Assembly (NCBI RefSeq): GCF_025370935.1
Contig: NC_133500.1
Span: 2,272,248-2,336,247, forward strand
From: Choristoneura fumiferana
Taxonomy: Eukaryota; Arthropoda; Insecta; Lepidoptera; Tortricidae
Reading direction: 5' to 3'
Length of the DNA: 64,000 nucleotides
Shown: one piece after another, positions 50,920-63,500 of the stretch
How positions within the stretch are numbered: the stretch's first letter is position 1
How the letters are laid out: each line of letters starts with the position of its first letter
The notes under the pieces: model-generated
The model's database searches: none
What the model was told of the DNA's origin: nothing
Seen by the model: the letters and a program-made list of their open reading frames with translations, nothing else
Translations under genes and position numbers: made by a program

Positions 50920-52824
50920 TGAGCTACTATAATTGAAGCTAATGTTTTGTTCCGTGACTCGTTAGATGTTCTCGTTATGTTGATTAGTTGCTTACGTCAC
51001 ACGTGTATATTGTACGTGACTGTAGTTTTTATAATTGGTATTAACAACCAAGGATTTGGCTGCAGCTTCATTGTTGGAAATTTTGTAAATGCGAATGATT
51101 TTAGCTATATGTTCACAAAGGAATGCGTTTACCTATGCAACGTAATATATTCTAGTTACAGCAAGTGAGTAGATGTAGATTATATGATGAAAATAAAAGA
51201 CAATTTAGATCTTCGGATCCTAAATGGTCTGCACTGAAGTTTGTGAAACATTAAAACAGAAAGATACCTAATAAAATTATAGAACAAAGAGCAATTTAAA
51301 CTGCTTCAAAATGGAACTAGATTAAAAACGAAACAGGGTAATATCACCGGTTTCGTTCGCTTCTGCTGTTAACTACTTTTTAACGGTTCGAGCGAACATA
51401 CCTCGTCCTAAATAAAGTCTGTTGCAATTGCCTTAAAAACATCAATTACATTTGAAATGCTGAAATTACTCGAGCTCTTTGTTGACAAGCCCAATCTAGT
51501 TGTAAACTTGGCAATAAACAGTACTTCATCAACAAGATTTAAATTGAGCACAGAATAGATGTTTATTACTTGTAATGGAGATATTGCTTAATTCTACACA
51601 ACGTACGGGAAATCCTAGTTGTTAGCAGTAATCTTAAGTGTAATCGTATTTTATCGTATAGTATAATTAATAGTGAACGTAGTGGTCATTAGGTGGTAAA
51701 TAATTGACTCTGTGAAAATACTTTCATTTTACTTGTCATTTAGTTGTAATAGACAGTGTAATGCTTTCTTTTTAATTAGGTATGATGTCGAATCATAATG
51801 CTTGTCTGACATAATTATGTTGTTTCTCTTTTAATGTCTTCTCGACCGCACTTATGTTTAGACAGTGTTGTCTCTATTTAAACATTAGACAACGTATCTA
51901 TTGATATAGACTAAAAGGGCCCCAAAAGTATCTTGTTAGCTTGATTAGTCAGTGAGTCAGACGATCCGGCATTGGATAGATAAAAAAGCAATATGGCCCT
52001 ATCTATTATGTGGGTATGCTTTTTTATTACTATCACCATTCAGGTCATTCATCGTTGCTAGCAGCTGTATTAGATATCGTTATTACTACGAAATAAGCTC
52101 GTATCGAAAAAGTTTCAATGCACGCTTCGTTTTATTAGATAATTTGCGAAACATGTTAGATAAGTCCTAAAACTTTAGAAAAATTGTTTGATTTTATATT
52201 CTAATATAATTATGTATTACTTATACAAAACTGTACTTAGAGTTTTGTTTTGCATACTTAAAATCTTCTCCGCAACAGAGTTTTGAGTTCAACAACTACA
52301 ACTGTAACAGCAGGTGCTTGCGCTACATTAAATTTCGATTAGCTATCTTCACTGACCACAAGAAGCTCGTAACAAAACGCGGAGCTACCCGAGATACAAC
52401 TGATATAATAGTATGCATAGTACAAAAGAAACCGGTACGATGAGTCACCGCGGTCAAGTTCGCGTCCTCCGTGGCGTGGGCGCCGCCGTGAATGTTCAAG
52501 CGATCCGTCTAGCTTTCTAATGAACTCTTGGCTTTGCTGGAATCGTATGTTTAGGATCCCTTTGATACCTTCTCTAAGTAATAATACTACAGAACTAATA
52601 GATGAATATAAAAGTCAGCGTGTATGTATATTTCCTTCAACCTTTTTTTTTTCTTCAATCGATGTCGCTACTTTTTCGCCTCTTCCACTGTCAATGAGTG
52701 TTTTTAAGTGTTTTAATAATTTTATCATCAAAGTCATCTCATCTCTGCAAATTTTTGTCTTTAATGTTTTCTCATAAGTCTTTATGTTGTGTAATGTTTG
52801 TCAATTTTGTTTGTTTACTTATTT
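50920..52824. other. No confirmed gene; one GC-rich patch
   Basis: AT-rich except 52440-52510. There a 60-bp minus-strand segment (52508-52449) between AG and GT could encode TDRLNIHGGAHATEDANLTA. It might be a small exon, but all three plus frames also have high GC, so it is not called as CDS. Confidence 0.35.
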
Positions 52825-53318
52825 TGGCAATTGCTAAGTAAGTTTTTTGAAGAGGTGCATTAATATATTTTTCTTAGCATAGTCGACGTCTTAATAATCG
52901 AGGAACTGCAGCTCTTTTATTTTTATTTCCTCTTATTAATTAGAAATATTTTTTTCAATGGTCGAATGACGTTTGTTCTCATTGAAATTGCTAGAACTGT
53001 GAGTCTTAGTACTTAGTAGAAACATTAAAAAAAAACGAAGTCAACTGTCACTGCTGTCACTGTCAAGTAGAATCTAACCTAAACCGTTTTATTTACTTTG
53101 CGATTTGGTGCGATCAGTGTTTTTTGGATAATTTTTAAAAGACCTCTCAGCACAAACTCAGTACTTTAAAATTTGCCGCATTTCTCCACGACCTTTGCAT
53201 GATAATTGGACCACGATTGGATAGTTTCGACGACTATTTTGGCTCTGCTTCTTCGACAACGCTATCTTGCAGTCTCGACGACATTGGCTTGACTTTTGGA
53301 CCATATTTTCTATTTTAG

Positions 53319-53475
53319 CGGCTTCACCTTTCAATACGAAATGAGTGAATTTGTGCGAGCAGATTCAAGGAACTTGCCACACATGGCTATGAGTCTAGAA
53401 TATTTTGACACCAGTGATAAGTATACAATGTTGCCGAAATCAAAGGAGATAAAGCACTCTTGTCCGCACCGGTAA
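53319..53475 (+). pseudogene. Coding fragment, possible SWIM/YqaJ-type protein N-terminus
   Basis: After an acceptor-like CTATTTTAG, the frame reads FTFQYEMSEFVRADSRNLPH, then 30 more residues to TAA at 53473-53475. The block MSEFVRADSRNLPH reminds me of uncharacterised, repetitive insect proteins that carry a SWIM zinc finger and a YqaJ-like nuclease domain. Those domains themselves are absent here. After it the similarity fades and the frame ends, so this is a remnant. The family assignment is from memory and weak. Confidence 0.35.
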
Positions 53476-53740
53476 AATGGATGAACGTAAGTACAAAAGT
53501 ATATCAATACAGTTTCTTGTCTATTTTTTTACATTACATTTTAGGGCATCAAAAGTTGAATATGTTGCCGACCAAAGTTGTTTGAGAGCACAGAATAACA
53601 AAAACATATTACCTATATTGTGACCATTTACTTAGATATCAACTGACAATGTGATTGATGCGACAGGTGATGTTGTTCTGCATTGGCTGGTAAATATTAT
53701 GATAGAGTAAAATTTCTGTGGTTAGTGAAACATTATATTA

Positions 53741-53970
53741 TAACTAGCTGTTGCCCGCGACTCTGTCTACGAAGAATTCGCTTATTGCTTTCCTGCAAGT
53801 ACTATGTATTTTTTCGGGATAAAACTGTGAGATAAAAAGTAGCCTATGTTCTTCCTCGGGACTCCAACTACCTACATAATGAATTTCGGCTAAATCAGTT
53901 CAGCGGTTGAAGCATGAAAAGTTAACAGATAGACAGACAGAGTTCCTTTCACGTTTATAATATTAAATAT
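53741..53970 (+). mobile_element. Nested common element (TAGCTGTTGCCCGCGAC start)
   Basis: 'CTAGCTGTTGCCCGCGACTC', 'GATAAAAAGTAGCCTATGTT', 'AAATCAGTTCAGCGGTTGAA', then 'TTTATAATATTAAATATAAG'. An inverted copy lies at 54652-54880. It is very common in Lepidoptera in my recollection; the class is not certain. Confidence 0.65.
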
Positions 53971-54000
53971 AAGTAAGGATTTATAATAATTTTGATCTTT

Positions 54001-54160
54001 TTTCAGGTGGATGTAAACACACATTGGTGTTTTTATTTTGGTTGCAAGAAAAAGCCAGTGAAGGAGCATAACCTGTTTTTTCCAAGGACATGCATTTTCC
54101 ATAAAAAAAGAGGCATAGAAGTACCACGAAACTCCTCAATGGTTAATGGAAGAGAATAGA
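54001..54160 (+). other. Possible decayed exon inside the transposon
   Basis: After TTTTTTCAG the frame gives VDVNTHWCFYFGCKKKPVKE, then about 30 residues ending NSSMVNGRE and TAG. The Cys pair and basic residues could be part of a zinc-binding domain, but it matches nothing I can name. Confidence 0.25.
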
Positions 54161-54232
54161 ATAGATTTAAGATTTAGCACGGAAATGTAATTTTGAACAT
54201 GACAATCTCTTAATACAGAAATGTATTTTTAG

Positions 54233-54375
54233 TTGACAATGCAAGTACAGTCGATAAAAAGTACAGTCAGCAAAAATTTTTTCTTAATAATATCATTTTG
54301 GTTTTTATTTGTGTAAGCTTTTATTTTTCCTCACAATACTTTTTGTTGACTATACTTGTCTTGCATTGTCATCTA
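54233..54375. mobile_element. Nested palindromic element (GACAATGCAAG ends)
   Basis: GACAATGCAAGTACAGTCGA at the left and TATACTTGTCTTGCATTGTC at the right are inverted. Inside, TACAGTC occurs twice (54246 and 54262). Confidence 0.6.
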
Positions 54376-54651
54376 ATCTGTAATCAGTATAAGTAGGTAC
54401 TGCTGTGCTAAGCTAATGGTACTTTAAATTTGTATTCTCATTTTGGTTTATAATTATAATACATACATACTCGTACATTGCAAGTCGAATAAAATCTTGT
54501 AAAATATGTTTCTTTTCACTTATGATTTACATCATCAAAAATAACGAAAAAATGTGCAGAATTTGTAACATTGCTCACAGAGATTTTGATTAGGTTCGAT
54601 TCCCGGTCATGTATGTATTAGAGTCAGACAAAATAAAACGGTTGAATGCCA

Positions 54652-54880
54652 TATATATCCATACTAATATTATAAATGCGAAAGTGTATGTGTTTGTATG
54701 TTTCTCCGTCTTTCACGTCGCATTGGAGCGACGGATCGACGTGATTTTGGCATAGAGATTGTTTATGGGCCACAGAGTGATATAGGCTACTTTTTATCCC
54801 GAAAAATAAACAGTTCCCGAGGGAACAGCGCGGAACAACCGAATTCCACGCGGGCGAAGCCGCGGGCAAAAGCTAGTATA
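54652..54880 (-). mobile_element. Nested common element, inverted copy
   Basis: 'ATACTAATATTATAAATGCG', 'ATAGGCTACTTTTTATCCCG' and 'GCGGGCAAAAGCTAGTAT' are the reverse of 53741-53970. Confidence 0.7.
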
Positions 54881-55361
54881 TATACACACATCCAGTTCAA
54901 CTGGTAGAACAAACAATACAATCTAGGGTCACTGTCACAAGTACAAGTACTAAAAATACAAGTAAATCACCACGGTTTTGTTATAACTTATGATCAATGG
55001 TACGCATATTGTTTACACATATAACACACAAGTTAATCAAACCATGGTTGCTTAGGAAATGAAAAGTTTAATATGATTGACAGCCCTTTTATAGCCTGCC
55101 GGAAAAATCTTTACAGCGCGATTCAGCTTTTCCTTGAGACGAGATAGTGACATCTTTTGATGCAAAAGTAAACTAAAATCCCGGTTTAACACATATAATA
55201 TTTGTGTTATATTTCCTTGTATTTCTTAGTAGTACTTCTAATGCCTTTATGGGGATGGCACAATATTTAATTTATTAAAAATACGACTTGTTTTTAAATT
55301 ACCCTTTGCCAGGAATATTATATACATGTTCCAATAAATCAGGTCTTTTGAGACATATGTT

Positions 55362-55603
55362 TATGCTAAACGTTTTTATGATAATTTGTGTATTTATGAA
55401 ATAAAAACAATATAAATTATTGCATTTTTATTATATTACTCTGCAAATTAACTAAAACCATCTAAAACACATGCAATGCGTTTAGCTTATGCTAAACGTT
55501 TTTATGATAATTTGTACATTTATGAAATAAATAAAACATAAATTATTGCATTTTTATTATATTACTCTGCAAATTAACTAAAACTATCTAAAACACATGC
55601 AAT
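55362..55603. repeat. 126-bp direct tandem duplication
   Basis: 55362-55487 and 55488-55603 are near-identical, both starting TATGCTAAACGTTTTTATGA and ending AAAACACATGCAAT. The second copy lacks the last few bases. Confidence 0.85.
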
Positions 55604-56114
55604 AAGACAGCTTTGTCTACATAATTTTATGTGGTTATGGTTAATAACAGAGACGCTTCAAAAATACGGATTCTTTTAATCTTCAAATCACGCATTTCAC
55701 ATGTAACCTCAAGGTCGCTATGACTTTATATGGAATCACCCCCTTTTAGTAGCCACACAAAGCCACTTCATTCTGTAAATGATTTAGCAGAAACTCTTCC
55801 TTCAATACACTTTGAAATAAAGAATATAAACCCATTTGTGCATAAATATTTTAATGTATAGCATGACTCTTACTGAGACCATGTCCTTTTTATTGTTTTG
55901 GTAAAAACACACGATATCTCTCCCTTCTGTTATGTTCTCCTTTGCTGTGTTTGATGTTGAAGGGCTAGAGGGTTCGTATAATCATGTTGTTGATGAGCAA
56001 CTTGCAGTGGAAGATGAAGCTGACTTGCACCAAGTCGCTTGTAAAGACTAGGATGCATAAATACGCAGAATTCTGAAAATCTCGTCTGTATTTCATAGAC
56101 CAACGTACAAAGCA

Positions 56115-56318
56115 TTAGAGAACATTTCTGTAATGCTCCATTTCAACTCGAATACTGTCGGAGTCGTCTGAATCCATTGTAGGGATACTGTGATTCGAAT
56201 TTACTCGTAAGGCAGTCCAAATATCAAGCCAAGTGTCGTCGAGACTGCAAGATAGCGTTGTCGAAGAAGCAGAGCCAAAATAGTCGTCGAAACTATCCAA
56301 TCGTGGTCCAATTATCAT
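56115..56318 (-). pseudogene. ORF starting inside the right inverted arm
   Basis: A minus-strand 67-codon ORF begins MIIGPRLDSFDDYFGSAS, in sequence shared by both arms. It continues beyond the arm as an acidic Ser/Asp-rich stretch (MDSDDSDSIRVEMEH). In the left arm the same start runs into a one-base deletion and stops early. I recognise no family. It may be the first exon of the element's protein. Confidence 0.35.
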
Positions 56319-57615
56319 GCAAAGGTCGTGGAGAAATGCGGCAAATTTTAAAGTACTGAGTTTGTGCTGAGAGGTCTTTAAAAATTATCCAAAAAACACT
56401 GATCGCACCAAATCGCAAAGTAAATAAAACGGTTTTAGGTTAGATTCTACTTGACAGTGACAGCAGTGACAGTTGACTTCGTTTTTTTTTTTACTGTTTC
56501 TACTAAGTACTAAGCCCTCAACGGTTCTGCAATTTCAATCTCACAAACGTCATATCGACCACTTAAAAAAATATTTCTAATTAATAAGAGGAAATAAAAA
56601 TAAAAGAGCTGCAGTTCCTCGATTATTAAGACGTCGACTATCGAAAAAAAATATAATTAGCGCCTCTCCAAAAAAACTTTACTTAGCCAATTAAGTTTTC
56701 TGATCGTCATCTCGCATTAACTATTTTTTGAGCAGTTAGCATTGTTACAGATTTATCTGGAAAAAAAACAGCAATATGCACGGTCGCGTTTTAGATAACA
56801 TGACACTTCTATTCCTCTTTTTATTAGTTCTGTGGTTATATCAATAGTAACGCCGTTTCTTCTCAATTGAAAACCCTAGACTGTGTAGTCATTTGTTACG
56901 TCTTAGGTATTTTGTCTCACTCAACTGTAATATTGCGTGGTGTTGCATATCATTAACACTGCTTACGGCGCTTTACTGCTCTAAATTACGTTAATTTATT
57001 TTATTATTTGCAAACAAATTCTATTCGAGTAAATAAACGGATACAATAATAAACTATATCCCAACGGAGAACGTGTGACCGCAAAAAGCAACAGCATTAC
57101 ATAAAATATTGCACTCGCTGCAGCGCTTTGCGTAAGCGTCGCAATTATAGCTCGTGGACTAGAAAACACTGGCCGAAAGACATAATTGCTTGTGTGCGAG
57201 GAAATGTAGGAAATTCGTCGAGTTGACGGAAGTGTTGGGAAACTTGGAGCTGCAAGGACTTTAAATATTATAATAGCGCCTGAAACTTGAGCTGTTTCGG
57301 TAATATGGCGAGCTTATTAATGTTTTGGTGTCATTAGCCAAAGTTAACATTAAATCTTTAATAACATTGGTTCAACTGAGTAATAACGTGTCTTAAACAT
57401 TGCCATAAACTTCTTACTTATTCTTGGTTGTAGTTAAATCTTCTAACGTATCAAAATGTCATAGCCTTGTACAAATTTCTCCATCGTAGTGCCGACATAA
57501 AACGACCGATACCGGAAATATATTTTATCACGAACGGGGTGCTATGGCAAGACGTAAAATTGGAATTGATCATTTATCATTAGTGAATTAGCTAAGATTG
57601 CTTTATACCAACACA

Positions 57616-57896
57616 TTTTTTTTTTATTTAACTGGATGGCAAACGAGCAAGTGGGTCTCCTGATGATAAGAGATCACCACCGCCCATAGACACCTGCAAC
57701 ACCAGGGGGATTGCAGATGCGTTGCCAACCTAGAGGCCTAAGATGGGATACCTCAAGTGCCAGTAATTTCACCGGCTGTCTTATTCTCCACGCCGAAACA
57801 CAACACTGCAAGCACTGCTGTTTCACGGCAGGATTAGCGAGCAAGATGGTGGTAGCAATCCGGGCGGACCTTGCACAAGGTCCTACCACATGCAAC
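57616..57896 (-). mobile_element. About 280-bp LINE-tail/SINE repeat, copy C
   Basis: Inverted like copy A, with poly-T at the left. Nearly identical to 25171-25452 over its full length. Confidence 0.8.
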
Positions 57897-60412
57897 ATGT
57901 GTGCACATGTGTATTATGGATTTATTATACATTATTAAACGCCTATTTCACTTATCATTTCTTCCCGATTATTCAGGCAGCAATTTTTTTTTGCTGAATA
58001 TCCTTTGCTGAATCGAACCTCATTTCATTAGGTACCTATTCTAAATGGAAACCGTACACTTATTCCTAAAATAAAACGTCTGTAACAATTACCAAATTAG
58101 TTTAGCTCTTTAGGGATTTAGCCACAGTATTCTCAATGTTTTACAAACTCAATTAGACCGCGGTATGTACGTGTAGCTCTCGAAGAAGGCCTATATTTAA
58201 TTAGTGCCTCAATAATTTCGTCCTTTTTCTTCATCATCAGTAAATAATGCTATATTGTCTTGTTGGCTGTTAATTTCATGTGTTTTATGTACATTAAAGA
58301 GTTTACAATATAATAAAACTCTACTATCTTACTCTGTAACTATCATCATTTCTTATATTGATCTTCGTACATTTAAGGAGACGAGCTCACTCAAGCACTC
58401 ATCTGTAATTTTAATGCGCTATAACTATAAAGAATTGTAACACATGGCATTGCGTAACCATTTTTATGGGCATATAAAATTATATCTGGTCTAGATAGCC
58501 CTGTGGACTCTTAAAGCATTTTACGATCACTTCTCGAGCCATCGGCACCACGCGAACAGATTCCCCTGTCTTCGCCTTTAAATGTAAATATTTCACCAAA
58601 AATGTGCACAAAAATGAGTTTGTATCTAGTTTTTGCTTAGAGTTCCGTGAGGTTCGTTGTTCTTATTATTCATTCTGACTTGATTTAAAAACAAAGGTAT
58701 TATCGTTTCAATTGTACCTTTGTGTTAATTTATCTTTCAGTTTGCACCCAATCTCTTTGTCAACAGATTTTAACCAGTTTTCATTTTCTGCTTGTGATCA
58801 TTAAATTAATTACTTTAGTAACCCCAATACACTTAGGCTTTAACTAATTGTCCATTATAAAAATTAATAGGAACGAAGTAAAAGCCACCTCAGGCCTCGG
58901 TTGTAATTAATAAAACATTATGGAAATTAGTTGAATTGCTCAGGTACTACGTATATCATTTCTAATTGAGCCATTACCGTGCACGTCAACTTAGCCAAAA
59001 GGGTAAATTTCGTTTTAGCAATAGTTGTTTCTTAAATTAATTCCTCTCAAAAATGATAACGGGTCTTAATTCCAATATTATTTTTGCAGTCGAGTTAAGC
59101 TACTTTACAGAATGTATGCCGAGAAAAAGTAGAAGAAAAAAAGAAGAATTATAACGAACTTTAGTTACTTTACGAGATACTTTAGCTTCACGCCACCTTT
59201 GAAGGCCGTAACGCTTCATCCCTCTTAAAAGTTTTATTTTTAGCACTTTAATCCTGGCCTCCATAACTTTTTGGATCGATGTAGTTGGTTTATCCCGATA
59301 TTACTTGTGCTTCTCTTTCTGGTGTGTGTGTGTATTTTTTTAAACTGACACGAGTCCACTGAAAAATTAGGCGCCGAGCGACTACTACAAGTCGCGTGTT
59401 TCTTGCGCGTTGCAATGTCATGTGTCTCCAACGATTTAAATATAGATTGTTTACCTGTCTTCTGACTCTTGCCAGAAATAACCAACAGCATTGGAGTGTG
59501 TGATAAATATGTAAGTTTACCTATATCAACTACAACGAGGGTCCATATACTGTTACGGCTGCATATGCTGCTACCGGGACCTCTTTTTTAGCATTATAAC
59601 TTGTAATTTGAGATTTTGAAATGGCAAGTTTTTCTTTTTGATGTAAAGCGTCTTCACACACCAAAATTTCAAAGTGGAGACTTGCCTTCGAATGCTTTCA
59701 ATATCAGAACTTTCGTCTTAGATAGTTTTTTTAACCAACCAGTTGAATTAACAGAGGAGAAGTAAATAGCTAATACTCCACCGACAAGAGTGCAACTCTT
59801 AAATGATGACGATGACAAAAGCAAACTTTATGAAAATTTGTGCCACACTATCGTCGATATGTAAAGTTTCAACTGTTACCACTTCTCTGCCCACATGTAT
59901 ATGACAATGGCCAGGTTAGTCACCTTGCGGACGGTGGGAGCACGTCCTAAGCTTCCGCGCTTGCGTCACCGGCGCGTGGCGCGCGCGCTTCATTGGATAC
60001 AGTTTTCTTATGTCCTTTCGTCATTACTGAATCAGACACTTATTGTTCTGATTCTTTATAAATTCCGTCAATTTTATCTTTGATTATGCGACGTCGATAA
60101 GTATGTAGAATATATAAAAATGGGCAACCTTTAGCGTTGTTTTATTCTGCTACGTAGTTTTAAAAGCATTGACACCAGCAGCCATATTGACGTGATTTGC
60201 GTATAAGTAGTTATTTTTGTCTTCAATTTGGAATTCAAGGACTCGTGTAGCCTATTACGTTTATTTTTGTTTATGTTCAAAGGATATTATAGTGACCGTT
60301 TGAAAATAAGTTCTCCTTAGGAGTGTTTGGATGTTTTCTTTACTTTGTTTTGAATGTTACTAGGTTTTGAATTTTAACACGACGTTATAGATATAGACGT
60401 TCTCTTTGTTTA
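57897..60412. other. No recognisable gene
   Basis: AT-rich. A short LINE-tail fragment lies at 58270-58318 ('TTTTATGTACATTAAAGAGT'). A GC-rich spot at 59930-60000 ('GCGTCACCGGCGCGTGGCGC') has no supported frame. Confidence 0.4.
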
Positions 60413-60575
60413 TAGTCAAATACCACAAACGGGACATATCACGCTATTATTATACAAGTAATATTTACCTCGACTCGATCAATCTCGGTCGATTTTATTA
60501 TTACTTGTATAATAATAGCGTGATAAGCCGTTTGTGGTATTTTGACTATGAGTGAGAATCACGAAAGTTAAAATG
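60413..60575. mobile_element. Palindromic element (ATAGTCAAATACCACAAACG)
   Basis: ATAGTCAAATACCACAAACG with 'TATCACGCTATTATTATACA' at the left is inverted at the right ('TGTATAATAATAGCGTGATA' and 'CGTTTGTGGTATTTTGACTA'). It is followed by GAGTGAGAATCACGAAAGTT, as at 10805-11030. Confidence 0.75.
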
Positions 60576-63500
60576 TTCTCTTTGTTTGTTCTGATATTTT
60601 TTTTTTACAAGTTAATAACGAAACGCCGAAAGAAACTTGATAGCAATGACAGGCTGTTGAGTAAATTTATATTTACCTTGTGTTTTACCTCAATCTTAAG
60701 ACTTAATTACGCAAGACTGTGCTGTTATAATAATAAACCTCCGACTCATTTCAAGGCGATGTCCAGAGCTGGCTCGAGATATAAACTAGGTTTATAACGG
60801 CTGAATTAAACTTCTGATGACCATGTAAAATAAATCACGGACCCTCAAAATGTGAATATAGCAACCGTAAAAATTTTCGTGGTAATCATCAAGGAGAGAG
60901 TGAAGACTTGTCAGTTGTCACTGACAATGCACTTGATATTTTGATAGTAAATTTAGAAGGATTTTGGATTTTGATTGATTTATTTGTCACTAAAAAAATA
61001 CAGCATTGCAGTAAAATGCAATGTGCTGTAAAAAAATAATTATATAATGAGAAAAAAAGACGTACAAAAATTAAAGAAAGTATAAAGGGATTTTTGGATG
61101 TTGTCTTCGTCGCTACCCATATGATGATGATATGATGCGGCATATTTGGCAGACATTTCTGCTTAAAAATTGGAATTTCCAATCTCGATGATGACGCTTT
61201 TAATTCTTGGGAATAAAATAGGCAACGAGAACTAACCTACAGCAAGCTAAGCAGTGTTATGCGAATACTCTTGATACGCCTTTGCTTGCACTACTGTTGC
61301 ATCGGAAATATAACTTATAGGTAATTTATGAGTGTATCCAATCCATCCCCTGCAATTTTCAGATACGCACCCTCTGTTGAAAATATCACCATTTCTTTTT
61401 AAATCTAAATATTGTCGGTTTACCAGTTACGTATGTCAAACGGCGTAACAGCTCTATTCTTGCCTATTAGATCGACGTACGAGCTTCTAGCGAACTATGG
61501 AATTAGACGCGTCTGCAGTTCTGCGTGATTCACTTATTGCACGGCAATAAGATACACTTTTAAACCGGTTACCGTTAGCGTTTAAGATCTGACCTTATGA
61601 TCTTAATGTCTAATGACTACTAATGAGAGGGGATAGATTTGTAGTGTATGTTTTTGTGGAATTACGATACATTCTTATTAATGTATCACTATTTACCCGT
61701 GATTGACGACAGTCTGGTAAAAATGACAAGGAATTACGTAGAATACGGTGTAAGTATGAGAAGTGAAGGTAGACATTAGCAGCGTCGAGAACATGTTCGT
61801 TAGACAACCCGCAGATGATAGAATGCAACTTATCGGAGTACACAATACACAAGCTCTGCTGTACTTGTCATCACTGACGTCTTGTAAAAAATTTAAGCAA
61901 CTCAATGGGAATCGAATTATTACGACTCGATGCCACTGGTATAGTATAGGTCTCTACTCATCTTAACAACAGTACTACATCGTGATTCAGTGCAGTACCT
62001 ACCATGCGTCAGGCCAGCTCAGATTAGGCCCAGTAAAATTTACAGGCACACTAACCTCTTCCATTTAGGGTGGATATAGGCTAATTACGTTCCGCAAATT
62101 CGTGTAATTCAAAGTTTATTAGCATAGCATACCGCTGTCTGCCTGCTGCTACGTCCGCCCACTTAGCAGAACTAGCGCGTGCCTAGCAATTTGAGACTCG
62201 GTGTCGGGTTGTGGTCGCCACTCAGGCGTTTGGATAAACTTTCATTCCACGCGTTTTGTGATCATCGGACATCGGTTCGCTAACTATATAAAAAAGATAG
62301 CTCAGCAATATTAATATTTTAATTTTTAATTTTGGTGCGCCTTAAATGCTTAGCCTTTTGTGAACACGACTAAAATGTTGGTGTAGCTAAGGGACGGTAA
62401 CTAGGGCCAGATTAATTCAAACGATATGTTTTAAACTTCGCTTCGAACAATAAAAATGTTGAGCCGAAACTAGTGGCGTCTCCTGCTAGTATATGAGCAA
62501 TCATTCTTTCGACAGGAATTAGGACATGAGGCGTTTAAATTCTTCACTTCTAAATTTCCTGTTTGTTAACCGTCTCTGGAATGTTTCTTGTGAAATTGAG
62601 AAAAGACGGTTGCGTGTGCCCTATTTAATGGATTGGACAATCGCTCGCATTTCTGGAATGTGATGCGACTATGAACACATCGAAGTCTGTCCTTCTTTCT
62701 AGTTATCCTTACCTCATGCTTTAAACTTTATTAATTTAAATATGTCACCAAGCTTCATCTGGAATAAATATAACAAAGTTGTTCTATAGAGCTTCAAGCG
62801 CTCTTGTTGGCCAACCAATATTAAGCAAGTTTGAATTTCATCGTTGGGAAATTGAAAAAGTTTCATGAACAGTTCTGTGACCCTTTGAACACGGAACGAT
62901 CGCCCCACACCTTTGCGAGTAACACCAGTCCTTGATAAATGCTCGTAATTCTCGGGATGAAACTGGTTTTGATCCTAATTGCCCGCTTCTCGCGCCACTA
63001 GCGGAAGAAACAGAATGTTTTAAGCGTTGCCGCGAACCCAACGAGAGTTCACTGCGCAAGCGAAATGGTTCCGCTACTGCATAATAGATGGCGCTACATG
63101 TACTGCTAGCCTCGCCGTCGGAGCCTCCGTTATTGATTTAGTTTATCTTCCGTGCAAATAAAATATTGATTGTTTTGCTTTACTTGCTATGTTTACCGAA
63201 TCCGTTGTTATCTTGTAGTCTATAAAAACATGTGATTTTAGATTTGCTTATAATAGTTAGTAGTTTTATAGTACGAATGTATTTGTAAATGTTAGTAGAA
63301 TAAAGCTATTCTTAGCTGATCAGTGTTCGATATCCCTTCTACCGCATTGCTTAACCAGTGCGCAATGCACAATAAGTAATAAAGTGCAGGCATTGACTGC
63401 GAAAACAAAACGCAACCGCTCGTTGACGCGTCGGCCATCTTGTCCGGTTTCCCGCCAATTGAATGATTGCGCGGGAGTCGCCTCAAGGTGACATGACAAC

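Larger units (their letters stand above)
52825..56690. mobile_element. About 3.9-kb transposon with about 480-bp inverted terminal arms
   Basis: The arms 52825-53305 and 56210-56690 are inverted copies. Examples are 'ATCGAGGAACTGCAGCTCTT' against its complement near 56600, 'GTCACTGCTGTCACTGTCAA', 'CAGTGTTTTTTGGATAATTT' and 'TTGGACCACGATTGGATAGT'. Identity is high in the inner 250 bp of the arms and lower toward the tips, so the exact ends and any target duplication are not resolved. Both arms contain the start of the same ORF (MIIGPRLDSFDDYFGSAS). The interior holds a degraded coding fragment at 53319-53475 and nested repeats (53741-53970, 54233-54375, 54652-54880, 55362-55603). No recognised transposase. 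It is probably an inactive, internally rearranged copy of a larger element. Confidence 0.75.

Noticed and set aside
63200..63310. Solo LTR
   Set aside because: TATA and AATAAA-like spacing alone is weak. I found no terminal TG...CA pair, target duplication or second copy.
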